Assembly (NCBI GenBank): GCA_017442025.1 | Contig: JAFSBD010000323.1 | Location: 1 to 6,442 of the forward strand | Reading direction: 5' to 3' | Source: Clostridia bacterium | GTDB lineage: Bacteria; Bacillota; Clostridia; Oscillospirales; QAKW01 | DNA: 6,442 nt | Shown here: positions 1 to 6,391 of the stretch, one piece after another | How the letters are laid out: every line of letters starts with the position of its first letter | Position numbering within the stretch: the stretch's first letter is position 1 | Program-made: the position numbers and the translations under genes | The notes under the pieces: model-generated | The model's input: only the letters and a program-made list of their open reading frames with translations | Databases searched by the model: none | What the model was told of the DNA's origin: nothing

Positions 1-386
1 AAATCCAGAGGAAATATGTCGATAAACACCGCCGAACGCATTTCTCCAAATTCTTCCATAATAGTTCTCGTATCAGCGAATTTGAAACGTTTATAATAAG
101 TGTCCCTATCACAATTATGCGAAATAATTTCAATGTTTATTTTACGAAAATGTTCCGCATTTTCTTTTACTAACTTCAAAAGCTTTATATAATCACACCT
201 TGGCATGAGGATATCTATATCGTCGTCCCACGGTATAAACCCTTTATGCCGAATTGTTCCCAACAACGTCCCCCCGGCAATATAATACCTGATATTATGA
301 ACGTTGAAAAAATGGACTAATTCTTTAAGCATTCCGAGCAATATTTCTTTATTTTCTGTTTCTGTAATCGGCCTCAAAACTCCCAT
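1..386 (-). CDS. licD: LicD-family phosphotransferase (N-terminal part, cut by window edge)
   Basis: The first 128 codons of a gene that continues beyond position 1. The translation has the LicD hallmarks: GGTLLGTIRHKGFIPWDDD from residue 38, in which the D54-D55-D56-I-D58 cluster is the presumed metal/catalytic site, and FIDIFPLD at 121-128. LicD proteins transfer phosphocholine from CDP-choline to surface polysaccharides or teichoic acid; relatives of the wider fukutin/LicD family move other phospho-groups, so the substrate here is inferred. Full-length members are usually about 250-300 residues, so roughly half is missing. The start ATG at 386-384 lies 7 nt after the upstream stop. Its ribosome binding site is weak (AAAGGAAAA, about 12 nt away), so translational coupling is possible. 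The N-terminal sequence LRPITETENKEILLGMLK before the GGT motif fits family architecture, supporting this start. Confidence 0.93.
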   Translation of the reverse strand, partial: MGVLRPITETENKEILLGMLKELVHFFNVHNIRYYIAGGTLLGTIRHKGFIPWDDDIDILMPRCDYIKLLKLVKENAEHFRKINIEIISHNCDRDTYYKRFKFADTRTIMEEFGEMRSAVFIDIFPLD

Positions 387-393
387 TTTAAAC

Positions 394-1377
394 TTATTTT
401 CCTTTCATCTTTTTCTTTAACCTAACAATAAAAACTTTTGGCCCTTGAAAAAGTATAGACTTAATAGCAGTTTCAATCATCATAAAGAAACAATCCATTC
501 TTGAAAAAGACATCTTTTTTTCAAACTTATAATCTCTGGTCATTTTTTTAGGATGCTTTAAAGGAAAATCTATATCATATGTTTTCATATACAATAAGTT
601 TTGTATTTTTTTAGGCAGAAGTTTTGCATCACCAACACTATGCGTCGTTTCCGCACCGATGCCAATATTACTTATCATATTGTATTTTGGAACGATATTC
701 AATCTATCGTAGATATACATTGACGCAGCGTTTATAGATTCGTAATGTTCACGCCCGGTTTTTTTGTGCTCATGGGCCGTCTTTATATATGTGAGATATT
801 CGCGCTTACTTAATTGGCTTTCGATTTTTTTGAGCTTTTTCGGATCACCTAACCACTCATAATTACCATCCCAAGTATCTAAAACCCTTCGCCAGGATGC
901 CCATCCCCAAATGGATCCTTTTTTTGTGAATAAATAACTATCCGAAATATGTTCTGATATTCCGGTATTATTCATGCCACAAATCATGTTAATACGCTCA
1001 TCATCCTTGTATTTCTCAAGCAGCTCTTTGCAAAACGGAAAGAAGCTTTGAGACGGGACATCGTCATCTTCAAGCACGATACCCATCTCTTCTGTTTCAA
1101 ACATCCATTTCTGCGCCAAATACTCAGAGGGGTCGCAACCATTATTTTTTTCTTGAAAATTTGTATGCACTTCACATTCCCAATCAATATCCAAGACGAT
1201 CTTTCTGCATTCAGCAACATTTATAACATCATCCTCTCGTCCCTGACGCGCTCCATCTTGAAATAAATAAAGCCTACTGGGCCTGGCTATTTTAACCTGC
1301 TCAAACACCTTTCTAACATGTTCCGGTCTGTTGAAGAATAAAATCAAAACAGCGATATCAATTTTGCTCTTATGCAT
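394..1377 (-). CDS. GT-A type glycosyltransferase of the GNT-I-like / HlpA-like group
   Basis: This 327-residue protein looks like a nucleotide-diphospho-sugar transferase distantly related to GT2 and to eukaryotic GNT-I (GT13). AVLILFFNRPEHVRKVFEQV at 9-28 opens the Rossmann-like domain, and RLYLFQDGAR at 35-44 is the counterpart of the GT2 'NDGS' strand. GIVLEDDDVPS at 99-109 contains E103-D104-D105-D106, the metal/nucleotide site. SIWGWASWRR at 155-164 and SNIGIGAETTHS at 236-247 are the hallmarks of this bacterial group, which databases often label 'glycosyltransferase family 2' or 'hemolytic protein HlpA-like'. The C-terminus is lysine-rich with a short hydrophobic stretch near 297-317, suggesting peripheral membrane contact. 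The start at 1377 is backed by AAAGGAG. The gene is notably AT-rich and contains seven A7 runs at Lys codons, unlike the two GC-richer genes at 3089-5433. Glycosyltransferase activity is likely; donor and acceptor are unknown. Confidence 0.8.
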   Translation of the reverse strand: MHKSKIDIAVLILFFNRPEHVRKVFEQVKIARPSRLYLFQDGARQGREDDVINVAECRKIVLDIDWECEVHTNFQEKNNGCDPSEYLAQKWMFETEEMGIVLEDDDVPSQSFFPFCKELLEKYKDDERINMICGMNNTGISEHISDSYLFTKKGSIWGWASWRRVLDTWDGNYEWLGDPKKLKKIESQLSKREYLTYIKTAHEHKKTGREHYESINAASMYIYDRLNIVPKYNMISNIGIGAETTHSVGDAKLLPKKIQNLLYMKTYDIDFPLKHPKKMTRDYKFEKKMSFSRMDCFFMMIETAIKSILFQGPKVFIVRLKKKMKGK

Positions 1378-1427
1378 TATGAACTCCTTTAGTTTCTATA
1401 TTTCCTCATATTTTTCTTTTTATCTAA
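1378..1427 (-). other. Longest intergenic gap, no terminator seen
   Basis: This 50-nt spacer is the only non-coding stretch longer than 13 nt in the window. It is very AT-rich, and I see no inverted repeat followed by a T run in the direction of transcription, nor a convincing -35/-10 pair. It ends in the ribosome binding site of the next gene. Readthrough from the upstream genes is the simplest reading. Confidence 0.6.
1384..1390 (-). promoter_or_regulatory. Strong ribosome binding site (AAAGGAG)
   Basis: AAAGGAG lies 6 nt before the ATG at 1377-1375. It is the closest match to the anti-Shine-Dalgarno consensus in the window, and it serves the one gene that is not overlapping or closely abutting its upstream neighbour. 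Confidence 0.8.
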
Positions 1428-1963
1428 CTACTCTCTTTGTTTAATTACTTTCGCCGGAATTCCAACGGCAACCGCATTTTGGGATATTTCTCCCTTTACC
1501 AATGATTTCGCTCCTATTACAGCGCCATCTTCTATCCGACTCCCCTTAAGAACGGTAACATTTGCTGCCAACCATACATCTTGTCCGATAATTACTTCTT
1601 CTACAGAATTCTTTTGTTGGCTAATTAAAACACCTTTATTTATCCCATGGTCCATATCAATAATATAACATTGCGCAGCAATTACTGTATTATCCCCAAT
1701 GGTTACCCCCCACCTTTAGAAGAGTAAAGAATCGTTCCATTACCAATATCTACATTATCACCTATTACTATAGGTCCATCTCCCCAAAACATAACGTCAG
1801 GATAAATGGTAACATTATGCCCCAAAGAAATATTGGTATTGATCAGAGTAATCCTTCCCACAAGATTGAAATCATTATGATTACAACCAATTTTCTTTTT
1901 AAAAACAGCCTTTCGGTAGGTTCGTAATATTTTTTGAATTATTCTATCAACAAACAACAGCAT
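1428..1963 (-). pseudogene. Hexapeptide-repeat (left-handed beta-helix) O-acetyltransferase, frameshifted in a G6 run
   Basis: This gene would acetylate a sugar hydroxyl of the repeat unit using acetyl-CoA (XAT/LbetaH family, WcaF- or Maa-like). The first part reads from 1963 to a TAA at 1705-1703 and ends SSKGGG. In the next frame the protein continues without a gap as VTIGDNTVIAAQCYIIDMDHG and ends GIPAKVIKQRE with TAG at 1430-1428. One extra G in the run at 1711-1706 joins both into 178 residues, a normal length. Hexapeptide repeats run through both halves (ISLGHN, VTIYPD, PIVIGDN, VDIGNG, VTIGDN, then VIIGQD, VWLAAN, VTVLKG, SRIEDG, AVIGAK). The His in DMDHG is the expected catalytic base and lies after the break, so the short product should be inactive. 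The start overlaps the upstream gene by 17 nt. Family is certain; whether the break is fixed, switchable or an error is open. Confidence 0.88.
1706..1711 (-). repeat. G6 homopolymer at the acetyltransferase frameshift
   Basis: Six consecutive G on the coding strand, in the context AAAGGT-G6-TAACC. The run length sets the frame: six gives an immediate TAA stop, while seven (or four) reads on into the second half of the acetyltransferase. G/C runs like this are known slippage sites in phase-variable surface genes, though six is short for such a tract. Confidence 0.8.
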
Positions 1964-3086
1964 GTTCATCTCCCAACAGTTTTGCTATTTTCAACATGAA
2001 TGTTTCATCCAGTTTCGAAATTACATTTTGAGATTCAGACTCAAAATTTTTGATATTCTTTATCGCTTCGGCAATCTTTTGGGGCGTTTGCTCTTCGTAA
2101 TAACTAATATGAGTGCCAATGGCAGAGGTTTCTATTGCAGGGATCCTAACACTCACAACCTTAAGCCCATTTGCCATATAAGAGAGTATTTTGGAAGGAA
2201 AGGAGGTATCGTTAAATTTTGCATTGGGGTTTTGCGTGCTAAGACCGATATGACAAGACTGCAAAAACTTCAGATACTCTTCACCGGACAATAATCCATC
2301 ATAGGTTACCTTGCAATCAGAACCTTTTGAAACTCTTTCAATCTCATCAAAAAGAATTTTCTTTTCCTCATCGCCTCCAAAGCCCAAAATGTGAATATGA
2401 TAACGGCCATCAAGAAACTCCCCTGCTTCCACTGTTGCCGAAGCGCCACCTTTTCTCGGGTCGAGAGTACCTGCGTAAACGATATGGATCTTGCCGTCGT
2501 TAAACCTATCCGCAAGCTTCTCTTCAACTTTATAGGTACCGTGAATGATTACGCTCGGTTTATTGGCGATATTAATTTTTTCGTTTAATAGTTCTGTAGG
2601 AAAAATATAAGCATCGGCCAATTTGCAAAAATCAAGTTCTTTTTGGGATACGCGAACATCTTCCATAACGTCGCCGTAGATCTCTTCAAGCTCTAAAACG
2701 AGCTTGACCTTTTTTAACCGCTTAATAACTTTTACAAGGTTCATATAAAAAAGCGAATGATAAACAACCAATGTTTCGCCTTTTTTCATGCCAAAAAGCT
2801 TGAAAAAAAGCTGGATTCTAATAAACAAGCGGTCTAATACTCTGACCGGCTTGCAGGGTCTGCCCAAGGAAGCAGGCAACCATAAATGAACTCCTTCAAA
2901 AAGAGGCGTTTTTTTTGCAGAAAGCGGCCTGTTGCCAAGCGCCCCGCTTGCAGAAACTATATCAAAATCCAAACCGGCATCATGCATCGCTTCAAACATA
3001 TAACTTAACTTATTGGAAGACGAAAGAACAATGTTTCTGTTTTCTGCTTTGTTGGTATCAGTATCATAAAAAGTTAAATACTTCAT
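1947..3086 (-). CDS. GT4-type glycosyltransferase with FPSK donor-site motif
   Basis: This 379-residue GT-B type glycosyltransferase should act on the cytoplasmic lipid-linked intermediate. The N-terminal half is family-variable; a basic hydrophobic stretch at about 83-100 could sit on the membrane, and LVLELEEIYGDV at 129-140 marks the inter-domain acceptor region. The donor domain is clear. IVYAGTLDPRKGG at 202-214 carries the R211-K212 phosphate-binding pair. HILGFGGDE at 232-240 is the next strand. GLSTQNPNAKFNDTSFPSK at 281-299 with ILSYMANGLKVV is the nucleotide-sugar region, where S298-K299 replace the common E-x7-E motif. This variant is familiar from Firmicute capsule clusters. The ATG lies 5 nt after a G4 run (3095-3092), a weak ribosome binding site, and 2 nt after the upstream stop, so expression may rely on coupling. 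The donor sugar is unknown. Confidence 0.87.
   Translation of the reverse strand: MKYLTFYDTDTNKAENRNIVLSSSNKLSYMFEAMHDAGLDFDIVSASGALGNRPLSAKKTPLFEGVHLWLPASLGRPCKPVRVLDRLFIRIQLFFKLFGMKKGETLVVYHSLFYMNLVKVIKRLKKVKLVLELEEIYGDVMEDVRVSQKELDFCKLADAYIFPTELLNEKINIANKPSVIIHGTYKVEEKLADRFNDGKIHIVYAGTLDPRKGGASATVEAGEFLDGRYHIHILGFGGDEEKKILFDEIERVSKGSDCKVTYDGLLSGEEYLKFLQSCHIGLSTQNPNAKFNDTSFPSKILSYMANGLKVVSVRIPAIETSAIGTHISYYEEQTPQKIAEAIKNIKNFESESQNVISKLDETFMLKIAKLLGDEHAVVC
1970..1974 (-). promoter_or_regulatory. Ribosome binding site that decides the acetyltransferase start
   Basis: GGGAG directly abuts the ATG at 1969, which is too close to use. It lies 6 nt before the second in-frame ATG at 1963-1961, the preferred spacing. 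The start is therefore placed at 1963, giving MLLFVDRIIQ as the N-terminus. Confidence 0.65.
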
Positions 3087-3088
3087 AG

Positions 3089-4210
3089 TTACCCCAAAAT
3101 TTCTTGCCAGAAAAATACATACTCCGGATTTTTATTGATAAGAAGCAATATAAGCACACATTCTGCCACCATTCTATAAATCTTCTTGTCTCTTGAATTT
3201 GCCATCATAGACTCCAATTCGGGCAACAGCAAAACAAGATAGAGGGAATAATACTGCAGCACTCTCATAAAGCTCTCATTGATAAGCAAAAGCGATGAGA
3301 AGAAAACCGCAATCATAAGCGCATTTATCAGCAACCGACCATTTTCCGGCGAATACTTAAGGATATTTTTATGAAAGAGCGTGACAACAATGCCAACCGC
3401 GATCAGCAAAAACAGAAAGGTTCCGGCCGAAGCGCCATCTGTCTGAATATATCCGTTATACTTGTCATTGTTCAAAAGAAATTTAAGAAAAAACAAAAGC
3501 TGATTGTTGAAAACAAAGGAACATATCGTTGCGATCCAATAACAAAGCAGGGTGATCTTATTAATTTTAATCTTTGAAAGCCAGTAAAAAGGCAAGACAC
3601 ATAATACCGAAAGATGGATGGTTGAGGCGAGAAGAACAATCAAAATATATGCCAACCACTTTTTTCTTTTAATCAGGGCATAACCCCCGAATACAACGAT
3701 TGCGGTCGCAATTGTCTGGCGCAACCCTGTTATTGCATAAAATTCAAAAAACAGGCAAGAGAACAGAATAAAACTAAAATGAGGATTTTTGGAGTTTTTG
3801 CAAACAAAGATTCCAAATGGGATAAAAAACACCAACGCGATGAAAAGAAGAAACAATTGATAATTATCTGAAAAAATCTGGAATACTTTATTGATCAAGT
3901 AAAACGAGGGATCATTAAAACTTCCCTCACCCTCAATATATTTATCCACAAAGCGTTCAAAAATTTGATCCCAAGAGTAATTTTTAACGACATCAAAGTC
4001 ATCCACCTTATAGCTCAATGTATCTGCGCCAACCGAAAGCCCACGAAGGCCGGAGAGCAAGATCCACAAGGTACTTGCCACTATGCAATAAATGGCGTTC
4101 TTATCTAAAACGGCGGATTTTTCTCCGAAATTTAATTGATATACCTTCTTTTCATTCAACAGCAACCAAACAATGGATATGATTAAAATGTTAAGCAAAT
4201 ACCAAATCAT
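3089..4210 (-). CDS. EpsG/Wzy-type polysaccharide polymerase (multi-pass membrane protein)
   Basis: This 373-residue integral membrane protein has about ten hydrophobic segments, for example near 2-18, 38-54, 117-137, 145-160, 166-180, 185-207, 219-243, 264-280, 294-310, 318-331 and 346-358. The soluble loop after the second segment carries GLRGLSVGADTLSY at 54-67, the signature seen in EpsG-family proteins (GLR...G.D...Y). GLRQTIA at 162-168 and STIHLSVL at 196-203 are the other conserved family sites; R56, D63, R164 and H199 are the likely functional residues. By family and context it should polymerise lipid-linked repeat units in the outer leaflet after flipping, the Wzy role in a Wzx/Wzy pathway. 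The ATG overlaps the upstream stop by 4 nt (ATGA) and GGGAG sits 8 nt before it, so translation is probably coupled. A membrane acyltransferase or other transporter is less likely given the GLR and RQ motifs. Confidence 0.85.
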   Translation of the reverse strand: MIWYLLNILIISIVWLLLNEKKVYQLNFGEKSAVLDKNAIYCIVASTLWILLSGLRGLSVGADTLSYKVDDFDVVKNYSWDQIFERFVDKYIEGEGSFNDPSFYLINKVFQIFSDNYQLFLLFIALVFFIPFGIFVCKNSKNPHFSFILFSCLFFEFYAITGLRQTIATAIVVFGGYALIKRKKWLAYILIVLLASTIHLSVLCVLPFYWLSKIKINKITLLCYWIATICSFVFNNQLLFFLKFLLNNDKYNGYIQTDGASAGTFLFLLIAVGIVVTLFHKNILKYSPENGRLLINALMIAVFFSSLLLINESFMRVLQYYSLYLVLLLPELESMMANSRDKKIYRMVAECVLILLLINKNPEYVFFWQEILG

Positions 4211-5433
4211 TGAATATGCTCCCTCATAATTTCCTCGTAAAGCTTAAATACTTCCAAGTAATTCTTATTTCGGTCGAAATTTTGCAAAGCCCATTCCCTG
4301 CAATTTGCTTTAAAATAAGACTTGCCTAAACCTTTGATCTTTTTGATTGCTGCAGAGAATCCTTCTGCATCTCCATTTTTTACAACATAACCGGTTTTTC
4401 CATCGCAAACGGTTTCCTTGATGCCGGTATTGCCATATACGACCGCAGGTGTTCCGCAAGCCTGAGGCTCAACCGTTGCCATGGAAAGGGTTTCTTCTCT
4501 GGAGCAGTTTGCAAACACATCCGCCATCGAATAAACCTGACGCAAAAGGTTGCGGTCTTTTATAAAATCAAGACCGATTACCTGATCAGGCAGATTCTTT
4601 TTCTGTTTTTGAGAACAGCCCAACAATACCAAAACCTCATCTTCGGCAAGATTTGAAACCAATGTTTCATAGGTTTCGCGGTTTACACCATTAAAAAACT
4701 TGGACGCTAACCCTAATATCACAAACTTTTTTTGAAGCCCCAGCTGTTCTCTTAAATCAGACGGTGTGTCGGTAAAAAAGTCCATATCGATACCGTTTTT
4801 CACCGTTACCAACGGCCTATTCTTGAAAAAGGATTTTTGCAATTCTTCCTTCAACCAATCCGAAACGCAAAGGCAAGTAAGATCTTCAACGGCACCGAAA
4901 TATTTCTTTCGGTCTGCTAAAACAGCAGCAGAATTTTCAGTAAGATAAGCGGCCAAATCAGTCATTCTTTTCGGGCAATCGCCGCATTTCTTCTGCCATT
5001 TATCGCATCCGATTTCCGTATAGTGAAAGCAACCGCCTGTATAAAACCAGCAATCGTGATGGGTAATGACCGTTTTGATTTTTGCTTCCGCCAAAAATTC
5101 AAGCAATTTATTTAAGTAAAGATAATTGCTGTGAAGATTATGAAGATTAACAATATCGGGATTGATGTTTTTTATATATTTTATAAGTTTTTGGGTAGAA
5201 AATCGGGAAAAATATGCCTGCTTCCCGCCAATTCGATATAAAAGAGCGTGAAGCTTCTTGCCAAAAACGCGGCCGACTTTATAGCCGTTTTTAATTTTAT
5301 CAGCAGGAACATTCGAAACAGAATAGGCCACATAAGATTCATGGCCGTGCTCTAAAGCCAGCTCATGTAGATCCTTTATAATCATCCCTGTGCTGCCTAT
5401 TCCGTAAACAGCGTTAATCTGCAAAATTTTCAA
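4207..5433 (-). CDS. GT4-type glycosyltransferase (WcaC-like) with cysteine-rich insert, TTG start
   Basis: This 408-residue GT-B fold enzyme likely adds one sugar to the repeat unit at the inner membrane face. The N-terminal acceptor domain starts MKILQINAVYGIGSTG and has the family's NLHNLHSNYLY stretch at 96-106. It then has HHDCWFYTGGC at 125-135, followed by further cysteines: C128, C135, C143, C150 and C153 (C-x6-C-x7-C-x6-C-x2-C). This spacing recurs in colanic-acid-type GT4 enzymes. The C-terminal donor domain runs from about residue 205. It holds VKNGID at 211-216 and the E-x7-E motif at E314/E322 within REETLSMATVE, followed by PQACGTPAV. The usual R-K-G phosphate-binding motif after 'LGLAS' is replaced by NRETY (R252, E253). 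The start is TTG, backed by a GGGAG site. The gap to the upstream gene is 13 nt, and the stop overlaps the next gene's ATG (ATGA). Confidence 0.92.
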   Translation of the reverse strand: MKILQINAVYGIGSTGMIIKDLHELALEHGHESYVAYSVSNVPADKIKNGYKVGRVFGKKLHALLYRIGGKQAYFSRFSTQKLIKYIKNINPDIVNLHNLHSNYLYLNKLLEFLAEAKIKTVITHHDCWFYTGGCFHYTEIGCDKWQKKCGDCPKRMTDLAAYLTENSAAVLADRKKYFGAVEDLTCLCVSDWLKEELQKSFFKNRPLVTVKNGIDMDFFTDTPSDLREQLGLQKKFVILGLASKFFNGVNRETYETLVSNLAEDEVLVLLGCSQKQKKNLPDQVIGLDFIKDRNLLRQVYSMADVFANCSREETLSMATVEPQACGTPAVVYGNTGIKETVCDGKTGYVVKNGDAEGFSAAIKKIKGLGKSYFKANCREWALQNFDRNKNYLEVFKLYEEIMREHIQ

Positions 5434-5440
5434 CTTTAAT

Positions 5441-5445
5441 CTCCC
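5441..5445 (-). promoter_or_regulatory. Ribosome binding site supporting a TTG start
   Basis: GGGAG on the minus strand lies 7 nt before the TTG at 5433-5431. No ATG starts this reading frame nearby, and the encoded MKILQINAVYG is the normal N-terminus of the family. The site therefore decides in favour of a TTG initiation codon. Confidence 0.75.
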
Positions 5446-5446
5446 T

Positions 5447-6379
5447 TTATTTTAAAGCACCTATTCCGTAAATTTTACGATAAACTTTTTTAAGTAACGC
5501 CATCAATAAATACACGCAGCGTTTTATACCTGCAACTAAATGGGACTTTAAAGATATATCTATTTTTCCCTCGATTATCTTTGCTTCTTCTTTTAACCCT
5601 TTTCTTTTGCAAAACTGCCAAAGAATGAACAATTTAGCCTTATTTCCATCGATAGACTCAATCAACTCTGAAATAAATTGTTTCATCTCTTTTGATAGAA
5701 GATGGCTTTTCCTTACCGATACTTGATTTGCGTGTCTTCGATTTTTAGCAGCAACCGCACCTATCTCAAAAAAATCAAAGCCTTTAAGTGCAATATTTAC
5801 CCAATACATAAAATCGAGAATGTATATATACTCTGTGCTAAAATCCCCGACTTCATCAAGTATTCTTTTTGGTATTAATAAGGCACATCCATTGAGATTT
5901 CCATGATTAAATAATTTATCAAGCATCTCCATGGAATTAATTCTACCTTTAGCCTTCGTTAGATCACGACGAATTTCAACACCATCTTTATTAATAACAG
6001 AACTTTTACAGCAAACCACCGTATTGTGTGGGTGTAATAAATTTTCAGAGATGGCATTTACAGATGCTTCTATCTTATTTGGCTCATATAAATCGTCATG
6101 CGAAAGCCACGAAAAATATTCGCCATTCATTTTAGAGATACCATAATTCAAAGCGGAGGAACAGCCTCCGTTTTCTTTTTTGAAATAACAAATCTTTTCT
6201 CCGTAAGAACGAGCTATCCTTTCAGTTGCTCCATCATCATTTGAGCCGTCATTTACCACTATTATCTCTATATTAGAATATGTTTGAGCAAGAGCGGAAT
6301 CAATTGCGCTGTTTAAATAATCAGAGCCATTATACACAGGTATTACTATTGAAACTAATGGTTTATCTAAGTTTGACAT
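5447..6379 (-). CDS. Family 2 (GT-A fold) glycosyltransferase
   Basis: This 310-residue protein should transfer a sugar from a nucleotide-sugar donor to a growing lipid-linked oligosaccharide at the cytoplasmic face of the membrane. The N-terminal third is a classic GT2 domain: VSIVIPVYNG at 9-18, the nucleotide-binding VVNDGS at 41-46, ENGGCSSALNYG around 69-80, and WLSHDD at 91-96, where H94-D95-D96 occupy the DXD metal/nucleotide position. A possible catalytic acid lies in YILDFMYW (D189), and RRHANQVS at 214-221 matches the usual R-x-H acceptor-side motif. Residues about 285-305 are hydrophobic and basic and may dock on the membrane. The ATG at 6379 is preceded by GGGAG with a 7-nt spacer, just after the upstream stop. 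Domain and family are clear; donor sugar and linkage cannot be read from sequence. Confidence 0.93.
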   Translation of the reverse strand: MSNLDKPLVSIVIPVYNGSDYLNSAIDSALAQTYSNIEIIVVNDGSNDDGATERIARSYGEKICYFKKENGGCSSALNYGISKMNGEYFSWLSHDDLYEPNKIEASVNAISENLLHPHNTVVCCKSSVINKDGVEIRRDLTKAKGRINSMEMLDKLFNHGNLNGCALLIPKRILDEVGDFSTEYIYILDFMYWVNIALKGFDFFEIGAVAAKNRRHANQVSVRKSHLLSKEMKQFISELIESIDGNKAKLFILWQFCKRKGLKEEAKIIEGKIDISLKSHLVAGIKRCVYLLMALLKKVYRKIYGIGALK

Positions 6380-6391
6380 CCATCTTCTCCC

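Noticed and set aside
1048..1266. Plus-strand open frame of 72 residues with a hydrophobic stretch
   Set aside because: It is antisense to the GNT-I-like gene and reflects its AT-rich composition; no ribosome binding site or recognisable domain was seen.
1428..1655. Free-standing 75-residue protein starting MDHGINKG
   Set aside because: It begins in the middle of the acetyltransferase catalytic motif, has no ribosome binding site, and its frame continues upstream as VTIGDNTVIAAQ. It is the second half of the frameshifted gene.
1963..1969. Acetyltransferase start at the first ATG (1969)
   Set aside because: The GGGAG site directly touches that ATG, leaving no spacer. The second ATG at 1963 has a normal 6-nt spacer, though the first cannot be fully excluded.
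1962..2294. Plus-strand open frame of 110 residues
   Set aside because: It is antisense to a well-supported glycosyltransferase, has no family motifs, and nothing else in the window codes on the plus strand.
2909..2916. T8 run as a possible terminator
   Set aside because: It is on the plus strand inside a coding region (Lys codons of the gene on the other strand) and lacks a preceding GC-rich hairpin.
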